Source of the DNA: Burkholderiales bacterium | GTDB lineage: Bacteria > Pseudomonadota > Gammaproteobacteria > Burkholderiales > SG8-39 | Reading direction: 5' to 3' | Assembly (NCBI GenBank): GCA_027493935.1 | Contig: JAOSJV010000011.1 | Span: 714,589 to 778,588, forward strand | Length of the DNA stretch: 64,000 nt | Shown here: positions 47,127 through 56,109 of the stretch, in pieces | How the letters are laid out: each line of letters begins with the position of its first letter | Numbering within the stretch: position 1 is the stretch's first letter | Made by a program: the position numbers and the translations under genes | The notes under the pieces: generated by a model | The model's database searches: none | Told to the model about the DNA's origin: nothing | The model's input: the letters and a program-made list of their open reading frames with translations, nothing else

Positions 47127-48545
47127 TCAGAAACTGACCTGCGTCGAGAACTGCACCCGGTTGAGCGAGCCGGACTGGCCGTTCTCGGTCTCGCGCCGGC
47201 CGTAGATGTACTCCACGCCGACATCGGTCTTCTTCGCCGGGCTCCAGATCAGGTTGACGTGCGCGCTTCGGACGCTCTTGTTCAATCCTCCGAAGGCGCC
47301 GTCCGGTAGATCGGCGCGCGAGCCGGACAGCACGAGGTTCGAGCGCAGGTTCTGCGTCCAGAGGTGCCGGTAGGCGGCGAACGCCGAGAACACCTTCGGC
47401 AGCGAGAGGAGCTGCCCGGTCGGCCCGAGCACGCCGTCGACGTAGAACCCGTTCTGGTAGCGGCCGGCAGCGTTGCCCGCATGGACCTGGAAGCGCAGAT
47501 CGTCCTGCCCGAGCACCGGAACCCGCCCGGCGAAGGAGACCTGGCCGCCCCACTTGTCGTCGTCGACCGTCGCGGTCTCGATCCGCACGTTGCGCAGCAT
47601 GCCCGCGAGCGACAGCTTCGCCTTGCCGACGTCCCACTGCACCCGGCCGACGATGTCGGGGACCTGGTCGGTGTCGGGCTTCGCCACCGACGTGGCGGTG
47701 GTCGATCCGATGACCGACTCGGGGTTCTCGAGCGAGACGATCCACTCGCCGCCCGAGAACTTCTCGGTCCAGCGCACCTGCGCCTGCCGGTCGAAGATCT
47801 GCGATCCCGGGCCGCCGAAGTCGAGCGTGTCGGGAATCGCATTCAGGTCCATGAAGTTCGACCAGAACTGCCCGGCACCGAACTTGCCGATGGTGCCGAA
47901 GGCATGCCGCAGCCGGAAGCCGTGCGAGTTGCTCACGACCTGGTTCCCGTTCGCGCCGAAGAAGTCGCCCTCCAGCAGCGCGGTGACCGCGCCGACGCTG
48001 GTCGGCGTGTGCGTGAAAATGTTGAGGCGGGTCTGGCGGGCGTGGAACTCGAAGTGCTCCTCGGCCGCACCGCTCGCCGGTCCGACCGGAATCGTGGCGG
48101 GCGCGAACAGCTGGTCGCCGACACCGCCGACGCCCTTGCTGCTGTAGAGGCCGTCGAGCTTGACGTAGCCGCCGATCCGAATCGATGTGTCGGTGCCCGG
48201 CAGCTTGAACGAGCCGGGGATGTCGCCGCCGGTGACCGCCTGCGCCGGCGCCTTTTGCTCGAGCTCGGCCATCTTGCGCTTGTTCTCGGCCTCGGCCGCC
48301 TGCTGCTTGCGCTCGAGGTCCTCGAGCTTGCGCTGCAGCGCCTCGATCTGGGTCTTCAGCTCCTGGACCGACTGCGCCTGCGCCGCGGGCGCGGTTCCCG
48401 CGAACAGCGCCGCGACCGCCACGAAGAGCGCACTCCGATGCAGCGACCGCAGGCGTCTCGGGGCAGTTGGCGATCGACCCGCCGAGATGCGTGCACCGGA
48501 CGCCTCGCCGGCGATGGCACTGCTTGCAACCGGATCAGCGGACAT
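47127..48545 (-). CDS. DcaP-like outer-membrane porin
   Basis: This 472-residue porin has a signal peptide ending near AAQAQS, a coiled-coil periplasmic neck (VQELKTQIEALQRKLEDLERKQQAAEAE, about residues 59-90), then a beta barrel from IRIGGYVKLDGLYS to the terminal QVSF. The terminal phenylalanine is typical of outer-membrane insertion. The layout is that of DcaP-like trimeric porins, which pass small dicarboxylic or aromatic acids. A GAGGAGG ribosome-binding site precedes the ATG at 48545. Confidence 0.88.
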   Translation of the reverse strand: MSADPVASSAIAGEASGARISAGRSPTAPRRLRSLHRSALFVAVAALFAGTAPAAQAQSVQELKTQIEALQRKLEDLERKQQAAEAENKRKMAELEQKAPAQAVTGGDIPGSFKLPGTDTSIRIGGYVKLDGLYSSKGVGGVGDQLFAPATIPVGPASGAAEEHFEFHARQTRLNIFTHTPTSVGAVTALLEGDFFGANGNQVVSNSHGFRLRHAFGTIGKFGAGQFWSNFMDLNAIPDTLDFGGPGSQIFDRQAQVRWTEKFSGGEWIVSLENPESVIGSTTATSVAKPDTDQVPDIVGRVQWDVGKAKLSLAGMLRNVRIETATVDDDKWGGQVSFAGRVPVLGQDDLRFQVHAGNAAGRYQNGFYVDGVLGPTGQLLSLPKVFSAFAAYRHLWTQNLRSNLVLSGSRADLPDGAFGGLNKSVRSAHVNLIWSPAKKTDVGVEYIYGRRETENGQSGSLNRVQFSTQVSF

Positions 48546-48815
48546 TGCCTTCCCTCCTCGTTACCGTTGGTGTCTCTGCTTCGCGCATGCAGCGCGGAGC
48601 GCCGGCGCGTGTGCAGCCCGGCTCCCTGAGACAGAGACCCGCCGGACCCCGCGTTCCTGACCGATTGGTTACTTCAATTTCGGAAACATTGCGTTCACGT
48701 TCCCGCAACCGAATCCGGGGCGCAGGCGCGAATCCCGCGCCCCGCCTCGCACGTAACTCGTCGCACAGCGACGCGAGGAGAGCGCGGCTGAACCGGACGA
48801 GAACGAGGAGGAGGC

Positions 48816-49490
48816 TTGCCGCCCGAACGGCAGTGCGCGGAGTTCACCGACGCCGTCCAGCGCTACGCGGCACAGCTGCACCGGACCGCGAAGCGTCTGT
48901 GCGGCGACCGGCACTGCGCGGAGGATCTCGTGCAGGACACGCTGATGCGTGCGTGGAAGTCGTGGCGCTCGCTCCGCGCGGGCGCCTCGGTGCGGTTCTG
49001 GCTGCTCGCGATCCTGCGCAACGAGAACTTGCGGCGCTACACGCGCGCCTCGCCCTGGCGCGCCACGCAGGACATCGATTCGATCGAGATCCCCGCGTCC
49101 GACGGGGCGCACGGGCTGCGCGAGCTGCTCGAGCTCTTCGAGCGGCTGCCGCCGCAATACCGGGAGCCGCTGATGCTGCAGGTCCTGGGCGGCTTCAGTT
49201 GCGGCGAGATCGCGCGCACGCTCCGGCTCACCGAGGCGGCGACGATGACGCGTCTGAGCCGCGCCCGGCGCGCGCTCAGGGTGCTGCTCGTCGATGGCGC
49301 CGGAACGCGCAGCGCGCGTGCGAAATCAAGCTGCATCCACACCCGCGAACGGCGCGTAACAGTGCGCGTGCGTATCGCTCGCGACGCATCCCGGCGAGCG
49401 CGGCGGACAACGTCGACGCATCGACCGACCGACGCGAGCGCATGCACGCTCCTTTCGATCTCAACGCACTTAGGAGGACCTTGCAGATGA
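48816..49490 (+). CDS. ECF-type RNA polymerase sigma factor
   Basis: This protein has sigma region 2 (CAEDLVQDTLMRAWKSW, about residues 34-50) and region 4 (LPPQYREPLMLQVLGGFSCGEIARTLRLTEAATMTRLSRARRAL, about 110-153). After residue 155 the frame continues in an arginine-rich tail not expected for sigma factors, so the real stop may be altered by a frame break. The start here is TTG at 48816. No anti-sigma gene is adjacent; an EF-hand protein gene follows. Confidence 0.8.
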   Translation: MPPERQCAEFTDAVQRYAAQLHRTAKRLCGDRHCAEDLVQDTLMRAWKSWRSLRAGASVRFWLLAILRNENLRRYTRASPWRATQDIDSIEIPASDGAHGLRELLELFERLPPQYREPLMLQVLGGFSCGEIARTLRLTEAATMTRLSRARRALRVLLVDGAGTRSARAKSSCIHTRERRVTVRVRIARDASRRARRTTSTHRPTDASACTLLSISTHLGGPCR

Positions 49491-49765
49491 TGAACGTGAA
49501 ACGAAGGGCATCGATGGCCGCCGTCGCGCTCGCGCTCGGCGGCGTGCTCGCGGCGGCTCCGGCCGTGGCGGATCTGCCGCGCATCCAGCAGCAGGACGTT
49601 CGCACGATGGACACGAACAAGAATGGCCGCATCGAACGGGAGGAGTATCTTGCGGCGATGGGCAAGATGTTCGACCAGATCGCGGGCGCGAAGGGCTACT
49701 GCACCTTCGAGGAGGTCACCGAGGGCATGCGCGCGCTGGAGCAGTTCTGGCGCTACAACCCGTGA
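49487..49765 (+). CDS. Secreted EF-hand domain protein
   Basis: This 92-residue protein has a signal peptide to about AVAD (residue 29) and one canonical EF-hand loop at residues 42-53 (DTNKNGRIEREE) with the expected ligands Asp42, Asn44, Asn46, Glu50 and Glu53. A TAGGAGG ribosome-binding site precedes the ATG. It should bind calcium in the periplasm or outside. It follows the ECF sigma factor gene and could be its partner or target. Confidence 0.78.
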   Translation: MMNVKRRASMAAVALALGGVLAAAPAVADLPRIQQQDVRTMDTNKNGRIEREEYLAAMGKMFDQIAGAKGYCTFEEVTEGMRALEQFWRYNP

Positions 49766-49939
49766 CGGCTCTCTGGTCGTCGTGACGTAGGCGCGCGGGC
49801 AGGAGGCGCCCCTGTCCGCGGTTCGCCTCATGCGTTGATTTGCCGCAGATGTCGCCGCATCCGGTGACGCGAAGGGGCCCCGTGCCGCGGTTGGGGGATC
49901 GGCGGCGACGGCCGCAGCCCAGCCCGAGGAGTCGGAGCG

Positions 49940-51505
49940 ATGAGCGCATACGGTGAGGACGCTGCTTCGAACCAGCTGTCCGACGGCGCGACGGCGACAG
50001 TGGCGTGGCTTTCGGGCGAGCGCCGCGGGCGCACCGAGCGGCTGGGCGACGCCGCAGTGCGGATCGAAGCTGCCGCGAGCGGCGCGTTCACCATCGCCTC
50101 GGCCACTGCGTCCGGTGGCGACGCCGGCGTCGCGACCCTGCAGCGCGTGCGTGGCGGGTGCCGCCTCGACGCCCGCAGCAAGCGCCGCGTCTGGGTCGAC
50201 GGCGTCGCGGTCCGAGCCCATCTGCTGCGTGGCGGCGAGGTGGTGGAGATCGAGAACGGGCCGGTCTTCCGCTTTCGCCTCTATCCACCCGGCGCGGAGG
50301 CGGCGAAGTCGCTCGGCGACGTCTTCACCGACTGCGTCGACTGCGCGCGGCGCGATGGGCGCGCGCTGTGGGTCAAGGCGCCGGGTCTCGTGCGCGACGT
50401 GGTCCGGGACCTCGCCACGCAGACCTCGCGCTGGTTTCGACTCGGCGTGCTCGCAGCGATTGCCGCCCTGGCGGCGGCGACGGTCTACCAGTTCCAACAT
50501 GCGCGCGACCTGGAGCAACGCCTCGCGCGCGAGCAGGGCCGCATCCAGGCGCTCGGCGAGCTGCTCGGCCGCTCGGGCACGGAGGGTCTTGCGCGCGGGC
50601 GCCCGCCGACCGCCGCAGCGGACACCGAGCGGCGATTGTCGGCGCTGGAGGCGCGCTCGGTGGCGCTCGGCAACATCATCGCCGCGGTCTCGCCGTCGGT
50701 CGTCTTCATCCAGGGCGGATTCGGGTTCGAGGACCCGGCGAGCGGAAGGCCGCTCCGCATGGTGCTCGGGCCGGATGGACTCCCGATCGAGATTCCCGGC
50801 GGCGGACCGGCGGTCACGTTGAACGGTGACGGGCCGGTGGTCGAGGTCAACTTCACCGGAACGGCGTTCGTGGTGAGCACGGACGGACTGCTCGTCACCA
50901 ACCGGCACGTCGCGATGCCGTGGGAGCACGACCCGTCGGTCGAGTTGGTCAAGGCGCTCGGGCTGCGGCCGGTCATGCGGCGCCTGGTCGGATATCTCGC
51001 CGATGCCGGCGAGCCGTTCGAGCTCGGCCTCGTGGGCGCGAGCGACGCCGCCGATCTCGCACTGTTGAGCTGCCAGGATGTCGCTCGCCTCCGAACGCCG
51101 CTCAAGCTCGCGAGCGCCGCGCCCAGACCCGGCGACGAGGTCGTCGTGCTGGGCTATCCCACCGGCATCCGTGCGCTGCTCGCACGCGCCGGGGAGCGTT
51201 TCGTCAAAGCGCTGGGCGAGCGCCCCGACGCCGACTTCTGGGGCGTGGCGCAGGCGCTCGCCCGCTCGGGGCTGATCCGCCCGCTCGCCACGCGCGGCAT
51301 TGTCGGCCAGGTCACCGGGGAAGCAGTGGTCTACGACGCGGAAACCACCTCCGGCGGGAGCGGAGGGCCGGTGCTCAACCTGGCGGGTGAAGTGATCGCG
51401 GTGAACATGGCGGTCATCCCGCGTTTCGGCGGCTCCAACATCGGCGTTCCGGTCGAGCACGTCCGCGACCTGTTGAATCGGCCGGGTGTTCCCGGCAGCC
51501 GATGA
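49940..51505 (+). CDS. Membrane-tethered trypsin-like serine protease with FHA-like N terminus
   Basis: This 521-residue protein has an N-terminal beta-rich domain (about residues 18-117) with RRVWVDGVAVRAHLLRGGEVVEIENG and FRFRL, resembling a forkhead-associated (FHA) fold. A transmembrane helix (about 167-184), a coiled-coil linker (about 186-245), and a trypsin-like domain follow. The triad is His323 (in NRHVAMP), Asp369 or Asp372 (SDAADLALL) and Ser474 (TSGGSGGPV). No PDZ domain is seen. Its placement between an EF-hand and a repeat cytochrome gene suggests an envelope stress role; this is inference. Confidence 0.75.
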   Translation: MSAYGEDAASNQLSDGATATVAWLSGERRGRTERLGDAAVRIEAAASGAFTIASATASGGDAGVATLQRVRGGCRLDARSKRRVWVDGVAVRAHLLRGGEVVEIENGPVFRFRLYPPGAEAAKSLGDVFTDCVDCARRDGRALWVKAPGLVRDVVRDLATQTSRWFRLGVLAAIAALAAATVYQFQHARDLEQRLAREQGRIQALGELLGRSGTEGLARGRPPTAAADTERRLSALEARSVALGNIIAAVSPSVVFIQGGFGFEDPASGRPLRMVLGPDGLPIEIPGGGPAVTLNGDGPVVEVNFTGTAFVVSTDGLLVTNRHVAMPWEHDPSVELVKALGLRPVMRRLVGYLADAGEPFELGLVGASDAADLALLSCQDVARLRTPLKLASAAPRPGDEVVVLGYPTGIRALLARAGERFVKALGERPDADFWGVAQALARSGLIRPLATRGIVGQVTGEAVVYDAETTSGGSGGPVLNLAGEVIAVNMAVIPRFGGSNIGVPVEHVRDLLNRPGVPGSR

Positions 51506-51657
51506 GCCGAAGGGGCGAGAGACGCGAGCGGGCCGGCGCGGCGGCCCGATCCTGCGGTGAAGCTGCATCCGGCATCACGCCGCTTACGTAACGGCCCAAC
51601 TGGCGCGCCCGGACTGTCCGCGCGCGTACCGCACTGCCACCACACCGAGGAGACCCC

Positions 51658-52470
51658 ATGCGACCGAACCTCACCTTGCGCCCGATTCCCTACCTGATCG
51701 CCGCCGCCCTCGGCGCCGGCAGCGCTCCCGCACTGGCCGCCGGCCCGTGCAGCCCGTGTGGTGCGCGCCGCGCTGCGGCGAGCAGCAAGAATCCGTGCGG
51801 CGCGCGAAATCCCTGCGCCGCCAGGAATCCGTGCGCACCGAGGAACCCCTGTGCGGCGAAGAACCCCTGTGCGGCGAAGAACCCCTGTGCGGCGAAGAAC
51901 CCCTGTGGCGCAAAGAATCCCTGCGCGGCCGCGGCCGACAAGCTCGATCCGAAGCTCGTCACCCGGCCCAAGGGCACCAAGCTCTATTCGGGTGCGCCGA
52001 CCGCCGCGCTCGTCGCGGAAGGCGAGCGGCTGTGGAAGGACCCCAAGCTCAGCACCAACGGGCTTTCGTGCAACACGTGTCACCAGGGCGGCGCGGCGTT
52101 CCAGCCGAGTTTTGCGAAGCCGTACCCGCACGCGGTCGAGATGGCCACAGCGCGCGCCGGCATGCGAAGTGTCGCCATGGACGAGATGGTGCAGCTCTGC
52201 ATGGTCGTGCCGATGGCCGCCAAGCCGCTCGGCTGGCAGTCGCGGGAGCTCGCCGCGCTGACCGCTTACACCGGGGTGGTGCAGAAGAATTTCATGAAGA
52301 CCGCGGCGGCCGGCGGCAATCCGTGCGCGGCGAAGAACCCGTGTGCCGCGCGGAACCCCTGCGCGGCCAAGAACCCCTGTGCAGCCAGGAACCCTTGCGC
52401 CGCGCGCAATCCGTGCGCGGCTCGCGGCAATCCGTGCGCCGCGAAGAACCCGTGCGCGCCACGCCGTTAG
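51658..52470 (+). CDS. Monohaem cytochrome c domain flanked by NPCAAK-type Cys hexapeptide repeats
   Basis: This 270-residue protein has a signal peptide (about residues 1-28), eight tandem hexapeptides of the form NPC(A/G)xK/R (residues 45-92), a cytochrome c domain (about 97-214) and eight more repeats (221-270) ending NPCAPRR. The haem site is CNTCH at 138-142; MVVPM near residue 182 offers an axial methionine. A Cys follows every six residues within the repeats, with one glycine insertion in the C-terminal block. The start follows a GAGGAGA site. No MNIO (DUF692) or other modification gene is visible nearby. I know no assigned function for these repeats; metal binding, thiol chemistry or assembly are possibilities. 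Confidence 0.72.
   Translation: MRPNLTLRPIPYLIAAALGAGSAPALAAGPCSPCGARRAAASSKNPCGARNPCAARNPCAPRNPCAAKNPCAAKNPCAAKNPCGAKNPCAAAADKLDPKLVTRPKGTKLYSGAPTAALVAEGERLWKDPKLSTNGLSCNTCHQGGAAFQPSFAKPYPHAVEMATARAGMRSVAMDEMVQLCMVVPMAAKPLGWQSRELAALTAYTGVVQKNFMKTAAAGGNPCAAKNPCAARNPCAAKNPCAARNPCAARNPCAARGNPCAAKNPCAPRR
51843..51896 (+). repeat. 18-bp tandem DNA repeat inside the cysteine-repeat cytochrome gene
   Basis: Three identical copies of an 18-base unit (starting at 51843, 51861 and 51879) encode KNPCAA, flanked by diverged copies on both sides (about 51793-51940). A second diverged array lies at about 52317-52466. The near-identity of the three copies points to recent tandem duplication or gene conversion. 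Confidence 0.75.
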
Positions 52471-53006
52471 GTCGCGACGTTTTCGGCCTCACCGGGGTCC
52501 ATCCGGACCCCGGATTCCGCGCAAAAACCCGATCCGGCAGCCCCTGTTGGAATTTGCCGAGCGACGGGCTCGTCGTCACCGATGAGCCCGCCGGCACGTG
52601 CGCGAGACCCAGTGCGCGATGCCCCAGCGCTGTTGCGTGCCTGGTTGCGCCCGGCCGATCGTTCCCAGCGCGACCGCGGCCATGACCCCGTCGTCGTGGC
52701 CGGCACCCTCGCCGCACGCGATAAGGCGAGGTGGTACGGGCCCACGTTCGAGCTCGTCGACAGCAGCGGGTGTCAGTGCGGGTTGATCGCCGAGTAGCGT
52801 CCCAGCGCCGAGTGGTGGACGGTACCGCTGGCAGCTGACCCTCGTTCCGTCAACAGGCTGTTTCCACTCGTGCCGCATCCGCACGCCGCGGTCGCGGGTA
52901 TCTCCGTGCATCGGGCGGCGCGCGCCGTCGCACTGGGCACCTGCGCGGACGCCGCCCCGGAGCGCGGGCTTGCGGCATTGCCGCGCGCCCGCGGGAGGAT
53001 CGGCTC
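52471..53006. other. Region without convincing genes
   Basis: About 535 bases between the cysteine-repeat gene and a small lipoprotein gene. Short frames exist on both strands but none has a domain, a good ribosome-binding site or clear coding periodicity. No repeat or hairpin of note was seen beyond GC-rich stems. Confidence 0.4.
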
Positions 53007-53216
53007 ATGACTCTTCCCGACCCGCGATCGATCGCTCGGCTTGCGGTCGTGCCGACGGCGTTGGCGCTGCTCGGCGGCTGTGCCGCCGCGACCGTCGAGC
53101 TGTCGCAAGGCCAGCGCTGGATACAGGAGACCGAGGATCAGTACGCCCGCGACGGCGCGCGTGGGTTCTCGCCGTGGCGCAATTTCCCGGCCGAGCGGGT
53201 GAGCGCCGGGCGTTGA
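53007..53216 (+). CDS. Small lipoprotein or N-terminal fragment of a broken gene
   Basis: This 69-residue frame starts with a hydrophobic leader and a lipobox LLGGC (lipidated Cys at about residue 25), followed by ELSQGQRWIQETEDQYARDG and then stops. A GGAGG site precedes the ATG. The frame resumes downstream in the same phase only after an intervening stretch in another frame, so it may be the N terminus of the DEP-domain protein region that follows. Confidence 0.5.
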   Translation: MTLPDPRSIARLAVVPTALALLGGCAAATVELSQGQRWIQETEDQYARDGARGFSPWRNFPAERVSAGR

Positions 53217-53395
53217 CCGCAGCGCGTACACCAGGCGGCGCTCGCGCCGTCGCTGAGGCAACACCGCCTCGCCGGGCGGACGATCGCGAGAGACCGGTCG
53301 GCAACCACCGTGACGGTAGTGCAGGCAGCGGCGCAGCCGGAAGCGCTGCGGCGCCGGCCTCGCAAGGGCTCGATATCTCGCTGCTGCCACGCGAG

Positions 53396-54043
53396 ATGTC
53401 CGTCGGCGCGTTCTTCGCGGGCGAGGGCGCCCTGGGCGATTTCCTGCCGGTCGATCTCGCGTGGCTCGTCCCGGAGCGGTTACCGCTCTCGCGGCTCGCA
53501 CAAGCGCTGCCGCCGCGCAGGGTGCGCGCGCGGCTCATCACCAAGCTCGGCGCGCACCGAGGTCGCCGAGACGGAACAGCGCTGGATGTGGGCGCAGGGC
53601 GCGCTCGACCTATTCCCCGGCGTCGCGGTTGCGCACCTCCCGCGGGACGGCTCGCCGCGCTCGGGTACGCCCCGCCCGATACTCCGAGACTGCGCGCGTT
53701 CCCGCGCGTGCTCGATAGCGAGCGCGCTCTCGCTGGCGGGAGTGGCAGCACGGCGCACGCCGAGATCGAGCGCCGCGGCATCGACGCGCTGTGCCGGCGG
53801 TTGTGCGCTCCGGGTGCTGTCGACATGCGCGACCGCGTCAACTGCGGCAGGAACTGTGCGGCGTGCTTCGTGGGCGAAGAGGCCGCACGGTGGATGATGC
53901 GCATCTGCGGTCGATCGCCCGAGGAGGCGACGCGTCTCGGGCAGCGCCTCGTTGACTTGAGTCTCCTTCACCACGTGCTCGACGCGCAAGAGTTCGTCGA
54001 CGGATACCTGTTCTACCGGTTCTACGCCGACGAGAAGTCGTGA
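53396..54043 (+). pseudogene. DEP-domain protein, frame broken at least twice
   Basis: The C-terminal 90 residues form a clear DEP domain (CFVGEEAARWMM, LGQRLVDLSLLHHVLDAQEFVDGYLFYRFYADE). Upstream, coding-like sequence alternates frames: FLPVDLAWLVPERLPLSRLAQ in the DEP frame, then ARTEVAETEQRWMWAQGALD in another (about 53550-53645), then back. Two compensating shifts are the simplest explanation. The protein may begin at 53396 or be continuous with the lipoprotein frame upstream. The stop overlaps the convergent patatin gene by 22 bases. Confidence 0.55.
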
Positions 54044-55169
54044 ACGACGACGCCCTCGAGCAGATCGGTTTCGCGCCGCCAGGGCGCGCTCTGCAACGCA
54101 CGGCGCGCATCGGCCCGGCCGGCGTCGCGCCGGGCGCGTATCCCTGCGGACGAGAAATCGATGTCCTTGGTGTGGTCCTCGCCCGCGCGCCGTGGCGCCA
54201 GCAGGCGTACGACGTGCATCGTCGTCGCGCAGCCGTAGCCGAGCAGCCGCCGCACTTCCGCGTCCTGCCGGGCTTGCGGCGGGATCCGGTTGCCGAGCGC
54301 CTGAATGACGTGCCGCAACCGGTGCAGGTCCTGCTGGCGCGCAATGTGGTGCGCGGCGCGGCTCGCGTACTGGATGTCCTTGTGGCGCGCCAGCACCTGC
54401 CAGATCGACGCCGGCTCGTCGTGCCCGGGACTCCAGAGCTGGACCGCGAACACCACCGCGTCGCGGCGCGGGTTCTCGTCGAACACCCGCTCGATGGGGG
54501 TGTTCGAATACACGCCGCCGTCCCAGTAGGGCTCGCCCTCGATGCGCACCGCCGGGAACGCCGGCGGTAGTGCGCCCGAGGCCATGATGTGCTCGATCCG
54601 CAGCGCTTCGCGGCGGCTGTCGAAGTAGCGCATCTCGCCGCCGCGCACCGCCACCGCGCCCACGGTGAGCCGTGTCGCGCCCGCGTCGAGGCGGCCGAAG
54701 TCCACCAGCTCGGCGAGCGTGTCGCGCAACCGTTCTGTCGAATAGTAGGAAGCGCGATCGAGCCCGACCTCGGCATACGCGCCCCAGAGCGCGGCCGGGT
54801 TGGGCGCGAACAATCCCGGAACGCCCTGGGCCACGACCTGGAGATTGGCGAACGTGTTGTCCGGCAGGCCCCATGCGCGCCAGGGAGCCGGCGGCAGCTG
54901 TGTCTCTACACGGCGCCAGAACCGTTGCAGCGAATCGACGCGGGCATGCGGGGGTTGCCTGCGATGATCGCGCCGTTGATCGCGCCGATCGACGTGCCGA
55001 TGACCCAGTCCGGCTCGATGCCCGCTTCGTGCAGCGCCTCGTAGACCCCCGCCTGGTAGGCGCCCAGGGCGCCGCCGCCCTGCAGTACCAGGACCGCCTG
55101 CCCGGGAAGCGGCGCGCGCAGGGCGGCGTCGACCTGCCCCGATCGCGTGGCCGCTGCTTCCCCGGCCAT
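54022..55169 (-). CDS. Patatin-like phospholipase with DUF3734 C-terminal domain (one frame break)
   Basis: This protein of about 380 residues has the patatin domain: oxyanion loop GGGALGAYQAGVYEAL, nucleophile elbow GTSIG and the dyad Asp in DGGVYSNTPIERV. The C-terminal part (HIARQQDLHRLRHVIQAL to the end) matches the DUF3734 extension. The frame breaks near 54950-54954, where one C is missing from a run of C (minus strand). The start at 55169 follows the stop of the DUF1223 gene by two bases, so the pair is coupled. Lipid or polyhydroxyalkanoate ester hydrolysis is the likely type of reaction. Confidence 0.85.
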
Positions 55170-55171
55170 GG

Positions 55172-55956
55172 TCAGCGCGCCGGATCGCAGTAGGGCAGGG
55201 CGAGCGCCTGCAGGACTTCGCCGGTGCGCGAAACCTGAACGAACGCCGCGACCCCGCCGCGACCGGCGCCGGTGCGATCCACTTCGCCGTACACGGTCGC
55301 GGCACTGCCGGAATCGTCTAGCGGCAACGGATCGAACCACTGGCGCACCACATAGTCGTGCTCGAGCACCATTCCACGGTTGTTGCCGGCGCTCACGGTG
55401 CTCGAAAGGCCGTTCTCGTAGGCCGCAACTTGCAGCACGGCACCGGCCGCGTCTCCGGGGACGACGTTCGCGCTTGCGCGCGCACCCTGAGCGCGCCCGC
55501 TTCCGCCGGCTCGATCGCGAGCGTGATCGCCGCCCGTGAGGGACGTGCGTTGATCGCTTGCACGTCCGCGGCGAACTGCTCCGGCTCGCGCCAGCGCCGG
55601 GTGTCCTCGCCGGCCAGCATCACCTGCGGCGTGTAGAGGGCGCGCGCGCCGTGCAGCGCCTTGTATTCCCGCTGGCGATCGGTGAACCGCGCCTGTGCGA
55701 ACCGGTCGGTCCAGCCCTTGTCGTTCCAGTAATCGACGTGCAGCGCGAGCGGCACGACGCGTTCACGGCCCAGCCCGGCGGCCGGCAGCTCGCGCATCCA
55801 GCGGTCGGCGGCGGGGCAATACGGGCAGCCCTCCGAGGTGAATAGCTCGACCAGCGCGACCGTGTGCTGCGGGCTCGTCACCGTGCAAGCGCCCTTCGGC
55901 GCGGCCTGCGCGGCGCCCGCGAGCAGCGCCGCGGCGATCCATGCGAGAACTCTCAT
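55172..55956 (-). CDS. DUF1223 thioredoxin-fold secreted protein (one frame break)
   Basis: This exported protein has a signal peptide to about AAQAA (residue 19) and a thioredoxin-like DUF1223 domain with CxxC in FTSEGCPYCPAADRWM, then HVDYWNDKGWTDRFA and YTPQVMLAG. The frame shifts in a GC tandem near 55475-55484; the other frame continues with NVVPGDAAGAVLQVAAYENGLSS to the end. The family has no assigned function, but the CxxC suggests a redox role in the periplasm. It precedes the patatin gene by two bases. Confidence 0.82.
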
Positions 55957-56109
55957 CCATTACCCCCTTCGTTCGTGATACGCCCGCCGCCGGCCGCACG
56001 CATGCAGGCCGCCTGCGGCTCTCAGCCGCCGGAACAAACTACGCCGCGAACGCCACAGCGGATGCGCGCGCCGGTGCCGCCGCCACCGCGGCGCCACGGT
56101 CACCCGGGC

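Noticed and set aside
48691..48720. ECF-type promoter before the sigma factor gene (GGAAAC followed by CGTT)
   Set aside because: The spacing between the two elements does not fit the usual 15 to 17 bases; not strong enough to report.
51793..52466. CRISPR array suggested by the tandem repeats
   Set aside because: The repeats are in-frame 18-base coding units without spacers, and no cas gene is present.
52576..52911. Minus-strand frame in the gap after the cysteine-repeat gene
   Set aside because: No recognisable domain, no ribosome-binding site, and composition resembles antisense shadow frames elsewhere.
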